Below, piece by piece: positions 26,181 to 33,889 of a stretch of DNA of 64,000 bases. The notes under the pieces were generated by a model. It saw only the letters and a program-made list of their open reading frames with translations, made no database searches and had not been told where the DNA came from. Position 1 is the stretch's first letter, and every line of letters begins with the position of its first letter. The stretch is taken from contig CAZGTM010000001.1 in assembly GCA_964528595.1 (NCBI GenBank), positions 62,001 to 126,000 on the forward strand, in the 5' to 3' direction. The translations under genes and the position numbers were made by a program. Source of the DNA: CAYFKJ01 sp964528595. GTDB taxonomy: Bacteria; Pseudomonadota; Alphaproteobacteria; UBA2966.

Positions 26181-27313
26181 TCGGTCGATACGGGTTGCAA
26201 TTCGTCGTCCCATTGGAAATCCGACTTCTGCGGCCGGGCGCTCAATTCACCCGCGTCCGGATCCAGTTCATCCTCCAGGCCGTCAAGCACGCGCGACATG
26301 GCGTTGGGTGACGATGAAGCCAGCCGGACCATTTCGCTTTCGATGGCCTCGTTCTCCTCATCGTCATTCAATGAAATCAAATCGGAAAGCGGCTTGGCCG
26401 GATCTTCCAGGCTTTGTTCTTCGGGGTCGTCAGACGGTTCGGCAAAGGGGTTGGCGCCGCCGGTCTGGTCATCCTCTTCGTCGGAAGGCGCGGCGAACGG
26501 GTCGGACGCGCCGGGGAGGTCGTCGTCCGCCGCTTCCTCTGCTGTCGGATCATCCGCAAAGGGATTGGCGGCCCCGTCTTCTTCCGCCGGATCATCGGCG
26601 AAGGGATTGGCGGCGCCGTCTTCGGAACCGCCTGTTTCGTCTTCGTCATCCAGCGGCGCGGGCGCGAATGGGTTTTCCACTTCGCGCGGCTTCACCTCAG
26701 GCGTGCCGCGGACGGCCACCGTCTGCAAACGGTCGCGGCAACGCTGGTCCAAAGACGCCCTGGCTTTTTCCTTGGTTTCTTCGTCGATGTCCCGGTTCAG
26801 GACGTCGGCCAGGCTGTGGCCCATCGCGATCGCCAAGCGGTAGATGGCGAGTTTTTCGTCGTAGGTCGCAGCCACGAGATTGATCTCGGCGTTGAAGACC
26901 TCGCTCTCCGCGTCCAGCACGTTGATCGTCGTTTCCTGTCCGGCGTCTCGAAGTTTGACGCGGGAACCATAGACCTCACTGGAAATGGTAACGGCGTTGT
27001 CCAGCAGCAGGCGCCGGTCGCAGGCCGTGAACACGCCCTGCCAGGCGAGGCGGACTTCTTCCTCGATTTTACGATTGACGAATAAGTGGTTGTTGATGGT
27101 CGAGGAATATCCGTGCGCCGCTTCGGCTGCCGCCGAGACGTCGTCCAGACCGCCCTTAATGCGTGGGTGCGGGTCAAGCAGGCCGAGCAGTTCCTCCTGG
27201 ATGGTCGCGGCCGCCAGGGGCAGGGGTGACGTCGACACCATGAGGGCAAACGCAAGGGCCGCCAGCGGTTTCCCGCTGCCGATCAAATTCCTCGCTTCCC
27301 TGACTAACGCCAC
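26177..27313 (-). CDS. Shortened TolC-like outer membrane protein with acidic NPF-repeat tail
   Basis: 378 residues from GTG 27313, preceded by GAGGAAA. After a signal peptide, TIQEELLGLLDPHPRIKGGLDDVSAAAEA matches the first helix of TolC/OEP proteins. The sequence then jumps to the C-terminal OEP part: IEEEVRLAWQGVFTACDRR ... VYGSRVKLRDAGQETTINVLDAESEVFNAEINLVAATYDEKLAIYRLAIAMG. About 250 residues, including the usual barrel and first coiled coil, are missing. The last 180 residues are acidic with five [N/D]PFA motifs. TolC forms the outer channel of type I secretion; this one could not form a normal barrel. The adaptor and exporter genes lie 3-6 kb away on the same strand. Confidence 0.8.
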   Translation of the reverse strand: MALVREARNLIGSGKPLAALAFALMVSTSPLPLAAATIQEELLGLLDPHPRIKGGLDDVSAAAEAAHGYSSTINNHLFVNRKIEEEVRLAWQGVFTACDRRLLLDNAVTISSEVYGSRVKLRDAGQETTINVLDAESEVFNAEINLVAATYDEKLAIYRLAIAMGHSLADVLNRDIDEETKEKARASLDQRCRDRLQTVAVRGTPEVKPREVENPFAPAPLDDEDETGGSEDGAANPFADDPAEEDGAANPFADDPTAEEAADDDLPGASDPFAAPSDEEDDQTGGANPFAEPSDDPEEQSLEDPAKPLSDLISLNDDEENEAIESEMVRLASSSPNAMSRVLDGLEDELDPDAGELSARPQKSDFQWDDELQPVSTE

Positions 27314-27630
27314 CTGGTTTCCTCGGTCCTAAACGCCTTGCTTGGCGGCCCGGACGGTGCCCAAAGGATCCGTCAAAAACCGTACGACTATCGGCTGCGG
27401 CCAAACACCACCATTGCCGATCAACCACTTGCTGTAAATCGGTCCGGCGAAATATTCGTTCCGCCCCCGGACTATACATCGCATTCGGGTCAAATGTCCT
27501 CTGCTAATTTTCCGTTATGAGGCTGATTCATTGAGCAATTTCAGAGGCCTGCATGATGGGCGTTTCTCAGGCGCGGGCCCTGTGATAGGTTTATCCAGCG
27601 TGTACGGAAGTGCTCATCCTGGGGGTATCG
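27314..27630. other. Divergent intergenic region, TolC-like gene / cyclase gene
   Basis: About 317 bases between divergent genes, expected to hold both promoters. I see no strong sigma-70 match, no clear operator and no plausible small gene. A GGGGG ribosome-like site precedes ATG 27631. Confidence 0.4.
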
Positions 27631-30021
27631 ATGGCTGAAACCACTTTTCGCAGCGAAGACACGGAAGAGGGCGGCGGATTAGTCAGCCGGCTTGCCGACA
27701 AGTGGCGCAACCGCAAGAAACGCACCTGGAAACAGCGCTTCAAGTCCTGGTTCAGTCCCTCCCGCCTAATCGCCATCGCCATTCTGCTTACACTCGGCGT
27801 GGTGCGAGGACTGGACGAACAACCCGCCTTCGGATGGCTGCCCACCGAACCGCTGCGGGTGAAAACCTTCGACCTCTATCAGAGAATTTTGCCGCGCCAA
27901 TCCGATGCCCGGCCGGTGGTCATCGTCGACATCGATGAGAAATCCCTGACCGAAATCGGCCAATGGCCGTGGCCGCGCAATCTTGTGGCGCAAATGGTCA
28001 ACAATCTCGCCAAGATGAACGCCGCCGTGGTCGGTTTCGACGTGTTCTTCACCGAACCCGACCGCATGTCGCCCGACCTCTACGTCAATTCCACGCCCAA
28101 CATTCCGAAAGACGTAGCGGCAACGTTGAAGAAGCTGCCCAACAATGATCGCATGCTAGCCATTGCGGTCAAGAGAAGCCGGACGGTTCTCGGCCAAGCA
28201 GCCTTGAACGAGGCAATCGAAGGCCGGGCCAAACCGCCCAAAGCAACGCGTGTCGCGTTTCGCAACGGAGACCCAAGACAGTATTTGCGTACCTATGGCG
28301 GGGTGAGCGGCAATATCCCGATACTCTCGAACAATGCCAACGGTATCGGCATGGTGACGATTACCCCCGAAGGCGACGGCGTCGTCCGCCGTGTCGGCGC
28401 GGTTCTGCAGATCGGCAAAAAAGTATACCCCTCCCTGAGCCTTGAGATGTTGAGGCTGGCCTACGGTCAAAAAGCTTACATTATTAATTCGGCGAAGAGG
28501 GGTACGGGCCTGACCGGCATTGTCGATATTCGTTTCCAGACAAAGCCTAAGCCCTACATCATTCCAACGGATCCGGATGGACGCATTCCAGTGCACTTTC
28601 GGCCCCACGATCCCGATATTTACGTGTCCGCCGTTGATGTCATCAAAGGCACTGTCGACCCAAACAAAATCCAGGGCCGGGCCATCCTCATCGGCACTAG
28701 CGCCGAGGGTCTCAAGGATATTCGGACCAGTCCCATCGACGATGCCCTGCCCGGCGTGGAGGTCCATGCCAACCTAATCGAAACGATTTTTTCGCGCAGC
28801 TACCTGAAAAGACCGACCGATGCCCTGGGCCGCGAAATCCTGGCGGCTCTGGCCTGCGGTATCTTGATGATCTGGCTGGTCCCGCTGATGGGCGCGGCCT
28901 GGACGGCGATCCTGGCCGTCGGCCTGATCGGCGGCATGTTCGGTTACTCCTGGTGGGAATATTCCGGCACGATATTCGGGTTGGACTGGCTGGGCACGCC
29001 CGCCAACCTGAATTTGATCGACGCCACCTACCCGGCGGCTTCGACATTTTTCCTCTATACCTTCCTGACGTACTCGAGCTACGCCAAGTCATCGGCCGAG
29101 CGGAAACAGGTGCGGGGCGCCTTTGCGCAGTACCTTTCGCCGGCGCTGGTCGAGCAGTTGGCGGACGAACCCGACCGCCTGACGCTGGGCGGCGAGATGA
29201 AGGATATGACCTTGCTGTTCGCCGACGTGCGTGGTTTCACGACGATCTCGGAGCAGTTCAAGGGCGATCCGACAGGCCTCACCAAGCTCATCAACCGTTT
29301 TCTCACGCCCATGACGGACATGATCCTGGCGCGCAACGGTACCATCGACAAGTACATGGGCGATTGCATCATGGCGTTCTGGAACGCGCCCTTGGATGAT
29401 CCGGAACACGTGCCTCATGCCTGTGAATCGGCGTTGGCCATGTTCACCGCGCTGGAAGGCCTCAACGCCGACATCAAGGCGGAGCGCGACGAAGCCGGCG
29501 AGATGTTTTTCCCCCTCAACATCGGCATCGGCCTCAATTCCGGCGAGGCCTGCGTCGGCAACATGGGGTCCGAACAGCGTTTCGATTATTCCGTGCTGGG
29601 CGACACCGTGAACCTGGCGGCGCGTCTCGAGGGCCAGTCCAAGAACTACGGCGTCGGCATCGTGATCGGAGAACTGACCGAGGAAGCGGCGCCCGAGTAC
29701 GCCACCCTGGAAATGGACTTGATCGCCGTGAAGGGCAAGGCCGAGGCTGTCCGCATCTTCACGCTGCAGGGCTATCCCGACATGAAGCAGCAACCGGAAT
29801 TTCAGGCTCTGGCGGAAAAGAACGACGCCATGATCAAGGCCTACCGCGCCCAGGACTGGGCCGGTTCGCGCAAACTTGTAGCGGAGTGTCGCGAACTCGA
29901 CGACTTCCTGGAACAGCCTCTGGACGTGCTCTACGACCTCTACGACGAGCGCATCGACGTTTACGAAGCCGACCCGCCGGGCGAGGACTGGGATGGCGTG
30001 TTCGTGGCGACGTCGAAGTAG
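27631..30021 (+). CDS. CHASE2-domain class III adenylate/guanylate cyclase
   Basis: 796 residues from ATG 27631 (a GTG at 27610 is less likely). One membrane segment (RLIAIAILLTLGVV) leads into an extracytoplasmic CHASE2 domain (VVIVDIDEKSLTEIGQWPWPR, VVGFDVFFTEPD, ILIGTSAEGLKDIRTSPIDDALPGVEVHA), then about three membrane segments (residues about 400-490) and a cytoplasmic class III cyclase domain. Metal-binding and catalytic motifs are present (MTLLFADVRGFTTISE, DKYMGDCIMAFWNAP, FDYSVLGDTVNLAARLEG), so it should be active. Product, cAMP or cGMP, cannot be fixed by eye. The C terminus extends about 100 residues beyond the core. Confidence 0.93.
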   Translation: MAETTFRSEDTEEGGGLVSRLADKWRNRKKRTWKQRFKSWFSPSRLIAIAILLTLGVVRGLDEQPAFGWLPTEPLRVKTFDLYQRILPRQSDARPVVIVDIDEKSLTEIGQWPWPRNLVAQMVNNLAKMNAAVVGFDVFFTEPDRMSPDLYVNSTPNIPKDVAATLKKLPNNDRMLAIAVKRSRTVLGQAALNEAIEGRAKPPKATRVAFRNGDPRQYLRTYGGVSGNIPILSNNANGIGMVTITPEGDGVVRRVGAVLQIGKKVYPSLSLEMLRLAYGQKAYIINSAKRGTGLTGIVDIRFQTKPKPYIIPTDPDGRIPVHFRPHDPDIYVSAVDVIKGTVDPNKIQGRAILIGTSAEGLKDIRTSPIDDALPGVEVHANLIETIFSRSYLKRPTDALGREILAALACGILMIWLVPLMGAAWTAILAVGLIGGMFGYSWWEYSGTIFGLDWLGTPANLNLIDATYPAASTFFLYTFLTYSSYAKSSAERKQVRGAFAQYLSPALVEQLADEPDRLTLGGEMKDMTLLFADVRGFTTISEQFKGDPTGLTKLINRFLTPMTDMILARNGTIDKYMGDCIMAFWNAPLDDPEHVPHACESALAMFTALEGLNADIKAERDEAGEMFFPLNIGIGLNSGEACVGNMGSEQRFDYSVLGDTVNLAARLEGQSKNYGVGIVIGELTEEAAPEYATLEMDLIAVKGKAEAVRIFTLQGYPDMKQQPEFQALAEKNDAMIKAYRAQDWAGSRKLVAECRELDDFLEQPLDVLYDLYDERIDVYEADPPGEDWDGVFVATSK

Positions 30022-30026
30022 GCGCT

Positions 30027-30084
30027 GCAATAAATGGTGACAGGTACACTTTTCAGGAAAAGTGTACCTGTCACCATTTATTGC
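30027..30084. repeat. Perfect palindrome, copy 2 (27-base arms, 4-base loop)
   Basis: Left arm 30027-30053 is the exact reverse complement of 30058-30084, loop CAGG. It shares a 23-base arm core with the copy at 25306-25361, but its outer bases differ (GCAA/TTGC here, AAT/ATT there). It sits between the stops of the convergent cyclase and HlyD genes, 5 and 8 bases from them. Confidence 0.95.
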
Positions 30085-30092
30085 CTCCGGCG

Positions 30093-31418
30093 CTATTTCT
30101 CGTGGAAGGCTTCGTAACGGATTTTCAGGACGGGCCGGACGAGGTAGTCCATCACGCTGCGTTTACCGGTTTCGATATCGGCGCTGGCCTGCATGCCGGG
30201 CGAAATGGGCAGATCACCCTCTTTGGTGCCGAGGTAATTCTTGTCGGTCGCGACCTTGACTAGGAAGAAGGGATTGCCCTCGGGGTCAAGCTCGCTGTCC
30301 GGCGCGACGAACGTGACTTGGCCGTCCAGGCCGCCGTAGCGAATGAAGTCGTAACTCGTCACCTTGACCAGCGCGTACTGGCCGACGTCGACGTTGCCTC
30401 GGCTGGCCGGATCGAGATGAACCTCGATGACCACCGAATCCTCGGTCGGCACGATTTCCATCATTGGTTCGCCCGGCTTAACGACGCCACCGATGGTGTT
30501 AATAACCATATTCTTGACGATGCCGTCGATCGGGCTGGTGATTTCTGTGCGCAGCCGCTGCTCGCTGGCCTGGCTCAGGCGTTCGCGGATTTCAGCGACC
30601 TTGCGCTCATTTTCGCTGGCTTGCGCCTGGGCTTCACGGCGGAACTTGAAGTCAAGCTCACGCAGCCGCTCCTGCGTTTCCTCCAGCGCCAAACGGGCTT
30701 TGGGGACGGCGATGTTGACGGCGTCCAACTGGCCTTGAATCTGCTGGACCGCCTGTTCCTTGTCATTGTGATCGACCTTGGAGACCAATTGATCGACCAG
30801 AAGGGCGTTGGAGATGGCCAGGTTCTTTTTGGCGATATCGAGCTCGGCGCTAATGGTTTTTGCTTGGGACTGAAACTCCTTGATTGCCAGCTTGGCCTGC
30901 TCGACCTGCTGCTTGAGAACGGTCTTGCTGCTCTCCAATTCGCTGCGGCGCGATTCGAGGGTATTGATTTCGGCCGACGCGAGTTCCGGTTGGCGTTCAG
31001 CTTCCTCTTCCGGTAACACGAGTTTGTTGCCGCTGGCTTCGGCGGCGAGGCGGGCGCGCGTCAGAATGAGGGCGTCGAGTTGGATCTGTATTTCTTCGCG
31101 GTTGAGGCCGGCGCTCGCCAGGTCGATCTGGACCAGCGGGTCGCCTTCCTTCACGGTGTCGCCGTCAACCACGAAAATATCCTGGACGATACCGCCTTCC
31201 AGATGCTGGATGACCTTGATCTGGCTTTGCGGCACAACGAAGCCCTCGGCCACGGCATACTGGGGCAGATCGATGAAATAGGTCCAGATGACAGCCGTGG
31301 TGACCAGGATCATGATGCCCCAGGTCAGCTTGCGGCTTACCCGGATGGGATTGTGCGAGACCAGCTCATCCAACGGGCTGCCGTTCAGTTGGGCGTCATT
31401 TGCCGTGGTATCTGCCAT
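30093..31418 (-). CDS. HlyD-family type I secretion periplasmic adaptor
   Basis: 441 residues. A single N-terminal membrane segment (LTWGIMILVTTAVIWTYFIDL), then the lipoyl half-motif (VIQHLEGGIVQDIFVVDGDTVKEGDPL), a long alpha-helical hairpin (about 115-280) and a beta-barrel end with ITSPIDGIVKNMVINTIGGVVKPGEPMMEIVP. Size and order fit PrtE/HlyD adaptors that bridge the ABC exporter and a TolC channel. It lies 38 bases downstream of the exporter gene, so the two form an operon. The final segment RSVMDYLVRPVLKIRYEAFHE is a typical HlyD end. Confidence 0.95.
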   Translation of the reverse strand: MADTTANDAQLNGSPLDELVSHNPIRVSRKLTWGIMILVTTAVIWTYFIDLPQYAVAEGFVVPQSQIKVIQHLEGGIVQDIFVVDGDTVKEGDPLVQIDLASAGLNREEIQIQLDALILTRARLAAEASGNKLVLPEEEAERQPELASAEINTLESRRSELESSKTVLKQQVEQAKLAIKEFQSQAKTISAELDIAKKNLAISNALLVDQLVSKVDHNDKEQAVQQIQGQLDAVNIAVPKARLALEETQERLRELDFKFRREAQAQASENERKVAEIRERLSQASEQRLRTEITSPIDGIVKNMVINTIGGVVKPGEPMMEIVPTEDSVVIEVHLDPASRGNVDVGQYALVKVTSYDFIRYGGLDGQVTFVAPDSELDPEGNPFFLVKVATDKNYLGTKEGDLPISPGMQASADIETGKRSVMDYLVRPVLKIRYEAFHEK

Positions 31419-31456
31419 TTAATCCAAGCTCTATCCTGGCTTCCAACCGGCCCTGC

Positions 31457-33187
31457 TCAGGCCTGGTGCTGATAAATCTGCGGCGTAACGTTGGTACCAA
31501 GCAGGTGCGGCAGCACGTCCAGCGGACGGCCGCTGCGCACGATCCGGCCCTTCTGCATCACCAGCACCTGACGGCACCGCGACAGCACGCCGGGGGAGTG
31601 ACTGATAACTATAATAGTGTGCTTTTCGGCCAGATTTTCAAGGGTCGTCATGAGTTCCTGTTCGCCCTCGCGGTCGAGGTTCGACGACGGTTCATCCAGC
31701 AGCAGAACGGGCGGGTTGCCCAGCAAGGCGCGGGCGATCGAGAGCCGTTGGCGCATGCCGCCGGAAAGCCGGGCGCCGGCTTCGCCAATGTCGGTGGCGT
31801 AGCCGTCGGGGAAATCGATGATGAGATCGTGCAGGCCCGACAACTGGGCGGCATTCACCAGCGCCTCGTCGGTGGCGTCCGGGTGGCCCTTGACCAGGTT
31901 GTCGCGCACGGTGCCGGTGAACAGGAAGGTTTCCTGCGGCACGTAACCGATCCAGCCGGCCATCTCCTCGCGCGTGAACTGGTTGATGTCGGCGCCGTCC
32001 AGCAGAACGCGGCCCCGGGTCGGGCGGTAAAGGCCTTGGATGATCTTGATCAGCGTCGTCTTGCCCGAACCGTTGGTGCCGACGATGGCGATGACGCCGC
32101 CCGGCTCGACCTGCAGGCGGACGCCGTTAATGATGGCGGGGCCGTCGTCGCTGTACTGGAAGTGCACGTGCTCGAGGTTGATGCGCCCGGACGGCCGGTC
32201 GTGACGTATGCTGACCTCGGTGCGTTCCTCCTCCATGGCGAAGGCTTCGCCCATGCGGTTGATGGCTTGCAGGAAGCCGGCGTAGGCCCGCCAGGAACCG
32301 ACCAGTTGGCTGAAGGGACCCAGCACCTTGTTGCTCAGCATGTTGGCGGCGATCAGGCTGCCGACCGACATTTCGCCGTTCATGATGGCGATGGCGCCGG
32401 CCGAGGTCATGGCGATGGTGGCGAACGAGGACAACCCGGCGCCCATGTTGGAGTACTTGTCGGCCCGCGATCCGCGCAGGATGGAGCGTTCGATTGCATC
32501 CGCCGCCTTGTCTTCCCAAACCGGCGTAATGTCGCGCTCAAGCGCCAGAGCCTTGACGGTGTTGCGGCCGGCGATCACTTCCGACATCAGGGTGTCGCGG
32601 CTGAAGCCGGCCTTGCGTTCCTCACTGCTGGCGGCGCCGACCGAACCGGCTGAGCGCCAGGCCAGCAAGACGAAAGTCGGCAGGATGATGGCCAGCACCC
32701 AGACGATGGGCGAGGCGATCATGTAGACGACACCAATGAACAGCACGGCGAACGGCAGATCGACCGCCAAAACGGCGGTCGGTCCGGAGAGCGTGTTGCG
32801 CACCGTGTCGGAATCGCGGAACAGGGCATGCCAGTAGGCCGACGTCCGGCCCTCCAACAGCCATAACGGCAGCTTCATCATTTTGCGGTAAAGCCGGCGG
32901 CCCAATGTCACGTCGATGTTGAGCGCGGCCCGCTGCATCAGGCGGCTGCGGGTTTGACGCAGGATGAAGTCGAAGATGAAGACGAAGGCGACGCCGATCA
33001 ACAAGCCTTGCAGCGTGCTGATGTTGCCGGAATTGATGACCCGGTCATAGATCTGCATCGTGAATGCCGGTACGGCGAGCGCCAGCATATTGATGAAGAT
33101 CGAGATGATGCCGATCTCGCGATACATTGGCCACAAGGGCTTCATGATCGGCTTCAGCCAGGATTTTGTTTGTTCTTCTTCTTCCAT
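31457..33187 (-). CDS. Type I secretion system ABC permease/ATPase
   Basis: 576 residues with a membrane domain of about six segments followed by an ABC ATPase, in one chain. Walker A is GTNGSGKTT, signature LSGGMRQR, Walker B VLLLDEPSSN, switch histidine in IIVISHS. There is no N-terminal C39 peptidase or peptidase-like domain, so it resembles PrtD-type exporters rather than HlyB or LapB. It energises export of C-terminal-signal substrates; the FecR repeat protein at 20.3 kb is the obvious local candidate, although its end is missing. Confidence 0.95.
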   Translation of the reverse strand: MEEEEQTKSWLKPIMKPLWPMYREIGIISIFINMLALAVPAFTMQIYDRVINSGNISTLQGLLIGVAFVFIFDFILRQTRSRLMQRAALNIDVTLGRRLYRKMMKLPLWLLEGRTSAYWHALFRDSDTVRNTLSGPTAVLAVDLPFAVLFIGVVYMIASPIVWVLAIILPTFVLLAWRSAGSVGAASSEERKAGFSRDTLMSEVIAGRNTVKALALERDITPVWEDKAADAIERSILRGSRADKYSNMGAGLSSFATIAMTSAGAIAIMNGEMSVGSLIAANMLSNKVLGPFSQLVGSWRAYAGFLQAINRMGEAFAMEEERTEVSIRHDRPSGRINLEHVHFQYSDDGPAIINGVRLQVEPGGVIAIVGTNGSGKTTLIKIIQGLYRPTRGRVLLDGADINQFTREEMAGWIGYVPQETFLFTGTVRDNLVKGHPDATDEALVNAAQLSGLHDLIIDFPDGYATDIGEAGARLSGGMRQRLSIARALLGNPPVLLLDEPSSNLDREGEQELMTTLENLAEKHTIIVISHSPGVLSRCRQVLVMQKGRIVRSGRPLDVLPHLLGTNVTPQIYQHQA

Positions 33188-33400
33188 TTCACAATACGTT
33201 CAGAACCAAGCCCACTTCAGATTGCCGAAAAGAAAATAATGTAGAAATGTCAAAACTTTATTTAACGGTATGAACCCTTTGTCGAAGCAGAGTCAACGCG
33301 AGTATCGTTAACGAAGGTTAAACAACGGAAGCAAAATCTGACCAAATTACCGGGCGCCACAACATCTAGTTAATTGCGTCTTGTTCTCGACTACCGGTAG
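33188..33400. other. Upstream region of the exporter operon
   Basis: 213 bases, AT-richer than the flanks. It contains a 10-base palindrome TCGTTAACGA (33305-33314), a possible operator. Leftward -35-like TTGACT and TTGACA hexamers occur, but without good -10 partners. No gene seen. Confidence 0.35.
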
Positions 33401-33748
33401 TTACAATATTTCAAGCACATTTTCCGGCGGACGGCCGATGGCAACCTTCCCGCCCGCCACCACGACGGGGCGTTCCATCAACACAGGATCGCGCCGCAGT
33501 GCCGCGATAAGTTCGCCCCGGCTCAGCGAGTCGTCGTCGAGCCCGTTTCCGGCGTAGGGGGCTTCCTTCCGGCGCATCAGGTCACGGGGCTCCATGCCGA
33601 GGCCGTTCAGGATAATCTCGAACTCCTCCACGCTCGGCGGCGTGTTGAGATATTCGACGACCGTCGGTTCGATGCCCCGCTCGACCAGCAGGGCCATCGT
33701 CTGGCGCGACTTGCTGCAGCGCGGATTGTGATAAATCGTGACGGCCAT
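33401..33748 (-). CDS. arsC: ArsC-family arsenate reductase-like thioredoxin-fold protein
   Basis: 115 residues from ATG 33748. The active-site loop YHNPRCSKSRQT, then LNTPPSVEEFEIIL, DLMRRKEAPY, and the C-terminal ERPVVVAGGKVAIGRPPENVLEIL match glutaredoxin-dependent arsenate reductases (ArsC, YfgD type), which reduce arsenate to arsenite. The catalytic cysteine is present. No other ars genes are nearby, so a general thiol role is possible. The open frame upstream lacks family similarity. Confidence 0.9.
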   Translation of the reverse strand: MAVTIYHNPRCSKSRQTMALLVERGIEPTVVEYLNTPPSVEEFEIILNGLGMEPRDLMRRKEAPYAGNGLDDDSLSRGELIAALRRDPVLMERPVVVAGGKVAIGRPPENVLEIL

Positions 33749-33889
33749 CGAAGGTGCCTCGTAAACTGCCATATCGCGGCCTGGATGAACGCCGCACAAG
33801 GAATCGAGGATAGTGCATTCCGCCCGAAAGAGTCGAATCGCGCCAAACGTTTTCGCCGCCGGGCCAAGTGGTGTAATCTTCCCGCACAA

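Noticed and set aside
31400..32653. Plus-strand open frame opposite the type I exporter
   Set aside because: Antisense of the ABC transporter, whose Walker motifs are intact.
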